Source: Dactylis glomerata
Lineage: Eukaryota > Streptophyta > Magnoliopsida > Poales > Poaceae
Reading direction: 5' to 3'
DNA length: 64,000 nucleotides
NCBI GenBank assembly: GCA_007115705.1
Contig: QXEO01000411.1
Location: 6,983,702-7,047,701, forward strand
Shown piece after piece: positions 19,600-32,300 of this stretch (its first letter is position 1; the number at the start of each line of letters is the position of its first letter). Both the position numbers and the translations under genes were made by a program. The notes under the pieces are model-generated. The model made no database searches and was not told the origin of the DNA. It saw only the letters and a list, made by a program, of their open reading frames with translations.

Positions 19600-21516
19600 C
19601 TAGTCAATGGTGCCATTGTCTTTGGTGATCATCACCCTAGTGTTTTTGCACTCAAATGACTTGTGTCCTTGAACGCCACACTTGAAGCAAGTTACTTTGA
19701 GTGGTGTCGATGATGCTTTGGAGGAGGTGGTTGTAGTAGGTGTGTGAGCTTGAGTTGTTGGTTGTGGTGGTTTGGAGAAAGTCTTGGACAAAGATGCAAA
19801 CGACGGTTGGGGTGTCGGTGGTGTGCTTGCCGAAGAGTTACGGGAGGCGAAGAAGCCCTTGGTGCGCTCATACTTGGCATCTTCGTGGAGTTGGCGCTCG
19901 GCTCGAGTCGCTTTGTGTAAAAGGTCCCTCAAGGTAGTGTAAGGTAGGAACTCCACAATGCGCTTGATGGGAAAGTTCAATCCATTGAAGAAACGTGCCA
20001 TTTTTTGTTCTTGTCTCTCCTCCAACTTGATGCGCATCATAGTCAATTCCATTTCCTTGAAGTATTCTTCCACGGACTTGGTGCCTTGTGTTAGCTTTTG
20101 AAGCTTGTTGAAGAGATCGTGGGTGTAATGGTCCGGTACGAAGCGGGTGTGCATTTCAAGCTTCATTTCTTCCCAAGTTGCAATTGGTTCTTGTAGGTTT
20201 TCTTCACGTCCGGCCATCACTTGCTCCCACCAAATATTGGCGTAGCCTTCAAACTCAAGGGAAGCCTTGGCGACTTTCTTCTCTTCGGAGTAATTGTGCA
20301 TTCGGAAGATCTTGTCAACCTTGATGGCCCATGAGAGGTAGGCGTCGGCGTCGTCGTCGCCCGTGAACTTGGGTATGGTGAACTTGAGTTTGCCAAACTT
20401 GTCGTCCGCATCATGTGGGCGGCGAGGAGGTCTTGCATCATCATCATGTTGGTGGTGAGGCGGTCTTGCATCTTCATCAAATGGTTGACGCGGAGGTCTT
20501 GCATTAGCGTGTAGGTCTTGGTCACGGTGTCGATGGTGTGGGTGGAATCGCGGTTCCTCATCATGGTTTGGACGGTGTCGGCGAGGTTGCACACTATCTT
20601 CACTTAACGCCCCGTGGTGATCATGTTGATGGTGAAACTCATGGCGGCGGTGGTGGTCATGGTGTCGGCATCCATCTTGATCATGGAGAATGGGACGATG
20701 ACCATCATGGTCATGTGGGAGATGGCATTGTCCATCTTGTTGTGGAGGTCGGCCGACGTGCCCGGTGGCGTTGGGAAGTTGTGGGTGGTCCACATGGAGA
20801 AGTTGTCATTCTTGATTGATAATAGGTGGGGCGTCATGTTGAGCTTGACCTTGAGGAGGATGCTTCTCTTGGGGCCGATCTTGATTGACAATGGGTGGAG
20901 CTCCTTGGTGTGCTTGGCCTTGGGGTGGGTGGTCCGCTTGGGGACGCTCTTGATTCACCCAACATGGAGCATCATGTTGTAGTTGCTCGTGAGATTGATG
21001 AAGATGTTCATGATGGCCTTGTTGTTCGCCATCGTGGCAGTGTGGACCATGAGCACCATGCTTGTGAGGTTGAGGACAAGGCTGTTGGGGACGCGCATGG
21101 TCATCCACATGGTTGGAGCGGGAAGAAGATCTTGACGAGTGCGACCTTGAGCAGTGACGTTGGCGCGCCAAGTTGTCGACAGACGACGTGAGTTGCTCCA
21201 TTCTTGTGGTGAGCGTTGCTTGCGAGTCCTCTATCCTTGCGGCGAGCATTGCGTGCGAGTCCTCCAACCTTGCGGTGATGTCATCGAACCTTTTGTCAAT
21301 GTCGCGCTTAAGGTTGGCGAGGTTCTTGTCGGTGGCTTGTTGATGTGCGTTTGTGGTGAATAGATGGTTGTCGTTGGCGAGTATGTGGTCGTCAAATCGT
21401 TGGAGTGTGTCATTGATGGCACTGAACTCGGATGCATTGGTAGCTTGGAGGGCATCGAGTCGCTCGGCCAAGGACTCCTCACCTTGTTCCGAGGTGTCTT
21501 TCCTAGGCATGGTCAC
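19600..21516 (-). pseudogene. E3 gag
   Basis: One frame from ATG 21516 (MTMPRKDTSEQGEES) to TAG 19600-19602, with one in-frame TGA at 20806-20808. The N-terminal third is a coiled coil with heptad-like repeats (RLEDSHAMLAARIEDSQATLTTRMEQL), then a His/Gln/Pro-rich linker with three imperfect repeats of about 19 residues (QGQAHQGAPPIVNQDRPQ). After a His/Arg/Asp-rich part comes the gag core (KLKFTIPKFTGDDDADAYLSW, IWWEQVM, FKEMELTMMRIKL) and one CCHC zinc knuckle (CFKCGVQGHKSFEC). The TAG at the end precedes protease in the same frame, as in a gag-pro fusion. Confidence 0.85.
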
Positions 21517-22594
21517 AATAGAAGGAGAAATTGGTTGAAAGGTGAGGTGGTTAGAGGAAAATACACTTGAAACATGTCCCGTAAATCAATTGAATTGATG
21601 AAAACACCCAATGACAACTGTTGTGCACAAGTTAGAACACACGCAAAAGGCTATCTATTGGATGGGAAGGAAAAGTGGCAATGCCAAACGAAAATGATCA
21701 AAAGAAAAGTGTATTATCAAATGTGGAGGTGATACAAAAATTTCAAAAGTCAAAAGGGCGATCAAAAAGAAACACACACGTGGAGATGGATGGGGTTAGT
21801 GCGACGGACAAAACGAGCACGACAAAATGATCCTAACGAAGACTACGCTCAATGTCATACTAACACTCGAGAGACCGTGGCTTGGTTGCAAAAAGGAGAA
21901 GCACCGAGATCCGCACACTTGCCTCTCTTCTCACTCTCTCTTTTGCTTACAAGCTTGTGGACTCTTTTGTATTTGTGGACTATGGATGGCACACACACAC
22001 TATTTGTTTCTTCTCTTTCTTTCTCTTTTTTTTTGATTGGAAGTATCTCTTTTCTATTGCTCTTGGTCCACATCAAAACTTGGTAGAGCTTGGTATAGAC
22101 ACACACTCTCACAATGCTGGGGTCAAGTGTACGATGCTTTGCAACACTAAGAAAGCCACTCTCAAAGGACAAGGTCACCAAAGGAAGAGGGGTTTGGAAA
22201 GAAGAAGAAAATCTGCGTGAACCAGTCTAGGTCGGCTTTAGCCGGTGTGCAGACCGGCTTTAGCCGGTTTGGTCTTTTTCGAGAAACTGGGGCAGACCGG
22301 CTATTTGCTGTGCGCAGACCGGCTTTAGCCGGATCGGGAAATTTCGCAAATAGTTCATCTTTGGTGGCAGAAATTGGGCACAAAAAACCTCAAATGTTGA
22401 AGAAATAGGAAGAATTAGGCTAAGGGAACGCAAAGGAAGGTAGGTCAGCACTTGAGACACGAAATCTATGGATCAAAACCACACAAAACACAACAAATCA
22501 AGAGATCAAAATTCGAGGCAATTTAGGGCTATTTTTGTATTTTTGAAATTTATGGTGGAAACCACAAACAAGAGTAAATCCGTGGCAACCAAAA
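21517..22594 (-). other. E3 leader between primer site and gag
   Basis: About 1.1 kb without a supported gene. It holds part of the palindromic CCGGCTTTAGCCGG cluster (22232-22332). No other feature was recognised. Confidence 0.5.
22232..22332. repeat. Cluster of CCGGCTTTAGCCGG palindromes in E3 leader
   Basis: Copies at 22232-22245 (first C replaced by T), 22254-22267 and 22319-22332, with a degraded copy near 22295. Each is a 6-bp inverted repeat around TT. A second cluster lies in the adjacent LTR (23166-23285). Confidence 0.7.
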
Positions 22595-22607
22595 GCTTCT
22601 GATACCA
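22595..22607 (-). other. E3 primer-binding site
   Basis: The minus strand reads TGGTATCAGAAGC two bases from the LTR end. This matches the initiator-Met tRNA type (TGGTATCAGAGC) with one extra A. Confidence 0.8.
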
Positions 22608-22609
22608 TA

Positions 22610-23405
22610 TGATAGGGGTTGACTCCTTGGGTGTGGCCCGATCTTCACGGATTCACGATATTTGTGGCGGGGAACGAGGATGAACACGATGAACACGATG
22701 AATAAATCGAAGACACACACACACACACACACACACAAGATACACACCGGTTGTCCTTGTTGGCCCGATTCACCAACTCAATAGAATCACAAGGAAGAGA
22801 CTCCAAGAGTAGAATTCCTTGTGAGAGATTAATTTACTAGGGATAGAATTCCACTTGGGGAAGATACCAATCCAATGGATAGAATTACACACACAAGTAT
22901 GCAAGAGATCCACTTCAAGGTAGAATTCCCCAACTAGAAGAGATCCCAAACAAAGAAGGATGATGGTTTACTCTAGATGTGAGATCTAGTAGCAAGTTTC
23001 CCTAAGGGAAGAGGCATGATGCCATGTCTTATCTTAATTCTTATCTAAGTCTTGAGTGGAGAAAGAGAGCCATATAAATAGGTAGCCACGACCTGGGGGC
23101 AATTTGGTAAATTAGGGAAGATTACATGGGTGGCTTCAGGGCCAAAGGCGTGTTGACTCGGTCAGACCGGCTATAGACAGTGTTAAGTCCGGCTTTAGCC
23201 GGTGTGACCGGCTATAGCAGGTGCTGGGGCCGGCTTAAGCCAGTGGCTGGCTATAGCCGATGTTGTGGCCGGCTTTAGCCAGTTCGTCGCTTGCTCCGAC
23301 TTCTTCTTCCAGCGTTTCCATGCTTCCTCTTCGTGTTCTTCGTCCTTGGTCGCCTCTCCATGTGGTTCATAACAGACTGCACAAATGATGTTGCCATGAG
23401 GTAGC
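22610..23405 (-). repeat. E3 5' LTR, segment next to primer site
   Basis: Starts TGATAGGGG (plus strand) and is interrupted by E4 at 23406. The rest is 38875-39021, ending CCCCGTATCA, roughly complementary to the other end. Total about 0.94 kb. It contains an AC dinucleotide run at about 22712-22736 and the palindrome cluster at 23166-23285. Confidence 0.7.
23166..23285. repeat. Second cluster of CCGGCT...AGCCGG palindromes, in E3 LTR
   Basis: One perfect CCGGCTTTAGCCGG (23189-23202) and five variants (CCGGCTATAG, GCCGGCTTAAGCC, GGCTATAGCC, GCCGGCTTTAGCC). In one frame the stretch reads as short Pro-Ala-Ile-Ala-like peptides, which I treat as chance. Confidence 0.65.
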
Positions 23406-24893
23406 TGATATCCCACAAGTATAGGGGATCGTGTGTAGCCTTTTCGATAAGTAAGAATGTCGAACCCAACGAGGAGCTAAAGGTAGGATAAATATTCTCT
23501 CAAGTTCTATCAACCAATGATACAACTCTACGCACACTAAACGTTTGCATTATCTAGGAAATAAAACTAGAGCAACAATATGGGTATAAGAGATAGCTTT
23601 GCAAGATAATAAATACAAGAAAGTAATTGTTAGTGCTGCAGCAATAAAATATACTAAGTAACCATAAACTAACAGTACCATGAGTGTGGAAAAGTGGTGG
23701 TAATAGTGGTGGCTTTGTCCAAGTTCAATTAGCGAATAAATCGGGTTCATTGTCTTTGATGCAGTTTTCTATATGGGAGAGGCTAAATATACAAGCACTT
23801 CACTACTTGGAAATACAAGTACTATATGATTGGATTGTTAGCAAGCATCCGCAAATACTAACAATGCATTAAGGTTTCCCCAACCATAGCCTTAAGTTAA
23901 TGGTCCTCTTACTCCCATACGTGCAACGTTCCGATTTGCGTCCTCAGGTTTCTGTCACTCCGGCAGAACTACCCCCTTCCTTTTGCACATACTACTAACC
24001 CTAAGATGTTTAATCCATGCGTGCATAAATATAATGGACACCAAAGGATAGTACCATATCAACATACAACTCTAATGAACCAAAGACATTCAACAAATCA
24101 ATCTAAGAACAAATAAACTATGCAAACATAACATAGATCATAGGATAAATATTATAGCATCAAACACCATGTTTACATAGGACGGTACAGAGGTGTGTGG
24201 GAGGATGAACCACTGTATAATAGGAGGAGTTTGTGATGGAGATATCGGTGAAGATGGCGGAGATGAGCAGCGAGGGCCGCGGACGGCGACAGCGGCGCCG
24301 GCGGCGGCGCGGGGGACTCCCCCGCCGCCGGCATCATGGGGAGCGCCACCCCTTAGCCCCCTTCCTTCATGGCTTCATGGGAGCCCTCCCCCATGGATAT
24401 GGGATCCATGGGGGAGGCGAAAACGTGGCTCTGGTAGTTGCAAATTCGTGGGAGGAGGTGTCTCCCACGAGCTAGGGTTCCCCCCTTTCTCCCCATCTTG
24501 GGCCCTAGTGGAGCGGGCTTATCTTGGCCGTCCGGACTCGGAATCAGGTGAATTTTATATCCAGAACGTTCGCCGTGAAATTCCATACAACTTTGTAATT
24601 GAACAGTTTTCCATTTGACGCTGTCTTCGACCCGTAACGTGATCATCTTCGAAAAGAGTTCTGGCATAGATTTCTAGAAAGTCCCAATTTGACTCCAACA
24701 AGGTTTCCACTTGTATTCTTGGTAATTCCTACACATCAAAGTGTAAAACAAGAACATTGTGCACTTTTGCAACTATTAGTAGGTTAGTCCAAATAAGTCA
24801 TAAAAGTGCCACAAAGTGTAGACAAAACATATAGCAATTGGTGTAAAACAAGCATGGAGCATCAAAAATTATAGATACGTTTGCAACGTATCA
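23406..24893 (-). repeat. E4 LTR, 3' copy in element orientation
   Basis: 1,488 bp. Compared with the other LTR it lacks a short block around 24488 that contains the TATATAAAG box and following bases there (38403-38425), and it differs near 24740. A GC-rich tract (24240-24480) encodes only spurious ORFs. Confidence 0.92.
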
Positions 24894-27800
24894 GCATTCC
24901 CAAGCTTAACTCCCGCTCGTCCTCGAGTAGGTAAGTGATAACAAAAGAATAATTTTTAAGGTGACATGCACCATCACAATCTTTATCATCTAAGTAAAGC
25001 ATTGAGTGCTGGGATCAAAGAACTTAAAACATGGTCATACGAGACATAATCTTGACAATAAAAACTTAGCAACCATGTTATAACATGAAAATAAACACAA
25101 ACGAAAGATCATGAATAACGAAATAATGAAAGTCAAACGTGTGTTCAAATCATAAGGAAAAACATACAAATAGTTTTCAGCTTGTCCTTCATGAGAGAGC
25201 AAAACATAAATGCATAGGACACCTTCAAGTTTAAGAGGGCGACTAGATACAAGTAATTTGAGAACAAGTGAAACCAACATCATGTATCAATCAATGAAAA
25301 CTTTGGGACAATGCACATTATACTCAGAATGACAACTATGCTCTCTTAGACGGTGCATAAAGATAGAAGGTGGAGACTCAACATAAAAGTAAAAGAAAGG
25401 CCCTTCGCGGAGGGAAGCAGTGATTGCAAGTTTTATAAACCTTCAAAAAATATGGTACTTACTAGCTTTGAGCTCTCATTGCCCCCATCATAGGCATCTT
25501 GAATGGTTAAAGTTAATGCGAATACACTTATGATGCATATGCATGACAAATCATAAGTTGAAAACCTCATGTTCCGTGAAGTACGAATACCCAAACCTCA
25601 TGCTACTCGACTTAGAGTCCCAAGCAAGCTCTTGTCATTGTAAATATATGTGTATCATCGAGAATCGCCAACGGGGTACCTCCTGCTCGATGACATGGAA
25701 CAAGCCAACATCAAAATGATAAGACAAACAGATAATGAACACCTTGACATCTCTTTTATTTACCATTGGTATAGCTTTTTATTGTGAGATGCGTCGTCGA
25801 ATGTCCACTATGGGCATGCTGTAAATTTCCACCATGAATGATGCATGGCTTAGATTAGCGGCCCTGGCGTTTCCCTAACACATATAAAAACTCCATGATC
25901 CCGCAAGATTCCCAACTTATTTCACATCGCGAGTATCCATAAACAAAAGATCACGATATCAACTCAAATGAAAGATAGTGCAATGTTGAAAGCTTGCCCC
26001 ATGACGGCATGGCTGGGCTAATTTCCAACTTACAACTTGCAAGCATAACAACTCAACATAAGATAGCCACAATGTCAAAATTTTAAAACGAGAAAAGTAA
26101 AGTGTGCCATCAGGTTCGTGAGAGCTTTACTGACCAATTTTCGCATAACACCAAAAAGAGTTTAATTTGAAGGATAGATAAAAGCAAGTCAAATGTACTT
26201 TGGAATAGCAAATTGCTAATAGGTATGTATGGTGGACACATTGGAACAACTTGGTTTTTAGGAGTTGGATGCACGAGTAGAGCTCATACTCAGTACAATA
26301 TGAAGGCTAGCAAAAGACTGGGAGCGACCAACTAAGAGAGCAATAATGGCCATAATCATGCAAAGCGACAAAGCGACATTAAAATAAGCATAAGATGGCA
26401 TCAAAAGTAAAAAAATAAATGATCATAGAGGCAATGGCGACTTTGTATGAGTCTAACATGTGTGAGCATGCGCCAAGTCAACCCAAATAAAGCATCAAGG
26501 AGAAAACCAAAATAATGCTTCCAAATAATTAAAACAATGCATGATTTTTTCAAAGGCTCATTAAGCAATCTCAGTCATTTGAGACAAGTCATGCTATAGC
26601 AAAACCACTAAGCATGCTATCAAAAAGACATCAAGCACGACATGCAAAAGCCTAGGCCGCAGTCTACACAAGCTCCTTCTTGTACCACTTTTTTGCATAA
26701 AGCTTTTTCTCTTTTCCAACACCATTCGAACTTTTTATAAACAACTCTTTTGATGAAAACGAACACGGACCAGAGGCAAAAATACACCTTGGTGCAAAGA
26801 TATAACAAGATTTGATCATAAATCAAGGCGAAAATCGAAAGCTAAACGCAGTTCTAGAAAAAGAGAACACTCGTTGAAATGATAAGAGTGAAAAACGGAG
26901 TGTTCTTGGCAAATCAAAAGCAAGGCAACTTCTCCAAAAGAAATTTGTTGGGGTCCAACCATTTATTGCAGCAAACAAAACTAAACAAAACTGAAAACTA
27001 AAACAACTGACGCTCCAAGAAAAACGCATAATGCATATAGCAATAAAAATATAGTGTGTTGAAAGGTGACCTGATTTTTGCCGATGAAGAAGGGGTGCCT
27101 CGGGGGTATCCCCAAGCTTTGACGCTTGTAATTCTTGGATATTTCTTGGGGTGACATGGGCATCCCCAAACTTGAGGTTTTGTCCATTCTTCAACTCATC
27201 TCATCATTCTCTAATCCCTACACTTGAAAACTTCCTTCATAGAAAACTAAACACAAATCTATTAGCAACATAAGTGTAAGCATAACAATGAATCAACCCT
27301 TTTTGCTTCAGGTTTCAACTCAAAACCACCACATATAAAGCATATACTACTGCAGCAACTTCCCCAAAATTTTCGTGATCAAAAGAACTCAAAAAGAAAG
27401 CGATAAACGGCAAACACAAATAGTGGCAGAAATCTGTCAAAACAGAACAACTGACAAAGGTCAATTTTTCAAGGACCTTCTGTTGCTCAAATCGAAAAGT
27501 GCAGAACTAATGAAAGTTTGGATATAACCTGGGCATATACACAAGAAATTGCAAGTCAAAAAGATATTCTGAGAATTTTCACAATTTTTTACGGTGCAGC
27601 ACTAAAATCTGTTTCAGGACAGCAACTTCCCCAAATCTTACCTCCCTCAAATTAGAGGTTCTTCTTGGCACAAAAACGAAATAAAAAGGATAAGGAGTGG
27701 TCATTACAGTAGTAATAACTTCCAAGACTCAAATAAAAGAAAAAGTACTGAAAAGAAAACATGGGTTATCTCCCAAGAGTGCTTTTCTTTAATGCCTTTG

Positions 27801-29020
27801 AGCTAGGCGCAGAATAGAGAGCCAAACAAAGAAGCAAAACAAAAGGAACTATTTTTGTTGTTTTCAATTAATAGTGAAAGTAAAGAAGCAATAAAAACAA
27901 AATAAAGAGCCTAATAAAATTAAAGAGGATAAAACCAAGACATATAAAAGCAATTATAATACAAGTTAACACAATACATATCATGTGGATGCGTAATATA
28001 GAGCATGAAGGAGACAACCTTATGTTAATTGATGAATAGGGGGATGACTTGGGCATCCCCAAGCTTAGATGATTGTATCTTCTTGGACATGTTCTTGGGA
28101 TGCACCTAAACATCCCCAAGCTTGAGCTCTTGTGTCTTCTTGTTCATCTCATATCACCATATTGATTAGAACTTATAAGCTACATCCACATAAAACTTCA
28201 CAAAACTCATTAGTAGGGTTAGTACTCATTAAGTAAAATCCACTCATGTTCAAGCATTGACAAGTTTCATAATCTAAACTCAACATTTGCCACTGAATAT
28301 ACTAAGGTATTCATGATTTCTGTCGTCCGTCGAAAAACTAATGAAACTAATAACACCAAATATAATATTGAATAAACTAAGAAATCTGTCAAAACTGAAC
28401 AGCCTGTAAAGATGACACTCAACGAGATAGTTAGGTAGCTCAAATCGAAAAACTCCAAACTAAATAAAGACAGATCATAATCTCAGGTTTATGCATAAAA
28501 ACATTTCAGAACAAAACACTACTCTGAGATTTTTCACGATTTTTTATAGTGAAGCACACAAATCTGTCTAAACAGAACAGTCGGTGAAAATCGAATTTTT
28601 TGAGACAGCTACGTAACTCAAATCAGAAAAAGTTAGTCTAATGAAAGAAAGACAATAAGCATTACTTTGCACTCAAGAAATTTCAGGTCAATATCACGTT
28701 CTGGTGATTTTAAACATTTTATACGGTGAAGCACAGAAAATCTGTTTTTGGACAGCAAAGCAAAACTATCAACTTCCAAGTAACTAGGAACTACAATTAT
28801 CACTTTACTTTTATGGTACAGAGGAATATGTACAATATATACAATATACACAATATACACAATATGTACAAGTTTTTAACTGAAAAGCTTCCATGGAAAG
28901 ATTTGTTTTGGTTTCATAGGCATGAACACAAGTGTTCAAGGTCGACCCCCACTTAACCATTACTCATCTTTCCAATCACTTTCCTTTTTGAAAACTTTTT
29001 TAGGTAACAAGTACAACTAT
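24894..29020 (-). other. E4 non-coding interior
   Basis: About 4.1 kb, AT-rich, with no ORF over about 125 codons and none recognisable. It contains a repeated motif atCCCCAAGCTT/CCCCAAACTTG near 27110, 27165, 28060 and 28112, and a diverged repeat of about 180 bp (27421-28745). The left edge, GCATTCCCAAGCTTAACTCCC, gives a purine-rich stretch (GGGAGTTAAGCTTGGGAATGC) on the minus strand next to the LTR as polypurine tract. Confidence 0.7.
27421..28745. repeat. Diverged repeat of about 180 bp in E4 interior
   Basis: Related units near 27421-27610, 28381-28560 and 28561-28745 share 'aaatctgtcaaaacagaacag', 'gctcaaatcgaaaa' and 'tttttacggtg-aagcac' in the same order. The first is separated from the other two by about 770 bp. 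Confidence 0.55.
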
Positions 29021-29029
29021 AATTTTTTT

Positions 29030-29245
29030 GGGATTTCTATTTTCGTGCCCCTAGGTCGTTAGTTGTACTCAATTTTCCCCAGCCGCTTAACTTTTTCTCA
29101 GTTTTCCCCTCGCTCTAGTTTGAAACCCCTCGCAGACGCTCGGACGGGAGGGTTGCCGTCTGGTCAGAGGCCTTAGACCGTTACCGGTGACGGCTAGGGA
29201 GCCGCGGTGGTTGTGAATGGACCGTCGCTTTTGAATGGTGTTGAC
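29030..29245 (+). repeat. MULE left terminal inverted repeat
   Basis: Matches the complement of 36954-37167 with a few substitutions and small indels. It includes CTCAGTTTTCCCC and a palindromic-looking GTTACCGGTGACGGCTAG stretch. Confidence 0.93.
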
Positions 29246-29362
29246 TGTTGACCCAATGAGACACGTCGGACTGGCGGTCACTCACCCAAAGCTTTCCCCT
29301 CCGCCCGAGACTGGAAGAGCTCACCGCCCCTCCGCCGCCACGCCGTCCTGCCCTCCTACCTT

Positions 29363-32300
29363 ATGGCGTCGTCCACCCCCGAGCCGCCCCCGCCCCCACC
29401 ACCACCCCCGGGAGGCGGAGAGGGCTCCGCCTCCACTAGATCTACCCCTATCGCGGTAGAGTTTGTACATCCGTCTGGTGTGCCGATTATGCCCCTCAAC
29501 GGCAGAGAAGATTGGGAATCGGAGGGATCTAACGCATGGATTCCATCTGGGTAAGCATCGTCTGCCTATGTGAATTAACAGTAGGCAGTTTTTGAGCGCG
29601 AATCGTTGTTGCTCAACTAACTGCGTTGCTTTTCGAATAGGATTGATCCAGCGCTGGCTTTTCGGCTGGTGGTTAGGCTGGATACTAGCTTTTTGCGTGA
29701 TTCTAAACGCAATGTGAGCGGATTTTACATCCCAGCGGTGGTTGCAACTACCATCTCATTGAGAGATTTAAAAGATAACATCTACGCTCAATACCCCTGG
29801 GGCGCTGGCGATTCAGTTGATTTCCAATATTTCAATAGCACGGAGGGAAGATATGTTCCACTAATTTCCGACGATGATCTGGGAATTCTTTTTGCTTTAA
29901 ATGATTCTTGCCATGTCGGTAAAATTCGAATCCATGTGGACAGGGTCCAGGCATCATCTGGTGTTGGGGCATCATCAGGTGGTCAGGCATCATGTCTCTC
30001 TAGTGTTGCTGCCTCTGCTAATCGTGTGCGCCGCCCTGCTCCTTGTTGGTCCATAGAAGCACCATCTGTCCCTAGTGCTAGTGGTAGTGGTAGCCAGATC
30101 ATTCCTGCGGTCGATGTGGAGGACGATGCAGAGATTGAGGATCCGTCTCCTCAAGATGATGAGGATGAGTTGATGTTTCCTGAATTGGTAGATCGATGCA
30201 GTAAGTAGGCAATGGAGGATCAATACATGGAAGATATTGCACAAGGTGCCAAATTTGATGACACTGATGATGAAGAGAAGGATGAGAACAATGATAGCCT
30301 CGTTTTAGCCGATTACGAAGGTGATGACTTGCCAACAATTGAGTGGATTAGGGAGGATCCTCAGCTTGCAGAAGGCACCGTATTTCAAACGATGATGGAC
30401 TGCCGTAATGCAATTACTACATATTGCATTCTCACAAAGAATGATTATGAGGTTATTAAAAGTGAGACAGGTAGGTTCACAGTTAAGTGCCCATACAAGA
30501 GGTGTAAGTGGAGGCTGCATGCATCCACAATGCTCAGAAGCACCATGGTTCAGGTACTACGCCAACCAGTTGTGTATTTTAGATCACGATGTAAAATTTG
30601 TTAACTGTTACTGACATCCCTTATAATTATGTTTCAGATAAAGAAGAACTCGATCGACCATACTTGTCCACCACGAGCGGGAGCGCCAGAGGAGAAATCA
30701 AAGCTAGCGAAGACTAGGTGGTTGGCAGATGCAATCATAGATTGGCTGAGAGAAACTCCATCACTTGGTCCAACAGCACTCATAAAATTGATATCTGATA
30801 AGTTTAATATAAAATACCTTACATGAGGATGTTCTATGCAAAGGAAATGGCTCTTGACAGGATCAATGGTCCATGGAATGAAAGCTTTCAGTTGCTTTAC
30901 ACTTTCAAACCTGAAGTGGAGATGGCTAGTCCAGGCAGTGTTGTAGCGATAGACAAGCATACAGTTCCCTACAAATTGAAAAGCGGGAGGATAATGCAGA
31001 AGGAATGTTTTAGAAGGGCTTTTGTTTGTTTCAAAGCTTGCTGGAAAGGCTTTCTGGACGGTTGCAGGCCTTATTTGGCCATGGATGCAACAGCTCTTCA
31101 TGGCAGGTTTAAAGGACAGCTACTTGCTGCTACTGCAGTTGATGGACACAATTGGATGTTCCCTGTTGCTTATGGAGTTTTGGAGGTTGAGTCAGAGGTA
31201 AGTTGGACTTGGTTTCTGCAGAATTTGCGCGACCTTATAGGTCATCCACCAGGACTTGCTATCCACACAGACGCTTGCAAAGGTTTGGAGAGTGTAGTAG
31301 ATGCAGTATTCCCTGGAGTGGAGCATAGGGAATGTATGCGACACTTGGTACCGAATTTTACAAAGAAATTCAAGGGTAAAGTTTATACTGACAACCTATG
31401 GCCAGCTGCATACACATGCAGCAGTAGGAAGCATCTGTTTTATTTGGAAGTGTTGTATAAACAAAAACCTGGGGTGAAGGAGTACTTGGATGAACATCAA
31501 GGTAGGGTGTGGTCAAGAAGCCAATTCAATGAAATTTGCAAGGTAGACTATGTAACAAGTAACCTTGCGGAGAGTTTCAATGCAAAGGTCAAGTCATTGA
31601 AAGGGCTTATGCTGTGGCAAATATTTGATAAGATTAGGCAGATGATCATGATAAAGATCGATCTGCGTCAAAGAATTGCACTCACAAAATACGTTGGCCA
31701 TCTCATGCTCCCATCTTTGATTAAGTCTTTGCATGCCAAGGCAAAATAATTGAAGATGAAATGCATCAGAAAAGGAATGGAGGCTGAGGTAACCTACACT
31801 GACAGTAAAAACAGGCAGTGGAGGTATCCAGTGAGTTTGGTTGATAGGATATGCCATTGTAGGCGATGGCAGATCCGTGGGATACCCTGCATACACGCAT
31901 TGTTTTTCATGAGTGTTATAGCGGGTGCAGAAGGTGAAGTTGATCAGTATGTGTTAGAATATTTCTCCGTTGCGAAATTTAGGGCTGCATATGCTATGAA
32001 TGTTCCTACCTTGTTGGGAAAAGACCAATGGATGAAAGTCGATCCAGACTTCAAACAATACTCTCCAGTTTTTACTAGACCAGCAAGTAGGCCGAGGAAG
32101 AATAGGATCAGAGCTAGTGTAAAGGGTGGTGCACCGATTCGATGACGTAAGTGCAAACGTTGTGGAACCTCTGGACACATTGCTAGGCTTTGTAAAAATC
32201 CAGTTGACCCAGCTTTTGGAATGGAAGATCAGGTAGGAGCAGCAAATGCAGAGGAGAATGAAGCAGCAATTCAACATGAGGAGATTGAAGCAATGAATCG

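Noticed and set aside
22712..22736. AC dinucleotide run
   Set aside because: Ordinary microsatellite; no further meaning.
29363..29554. Proline-run protein as a separate gene
   Set aside because: A GT-AG intron in matching phase joins it to the transposase, so it is exon 1 of that gene.
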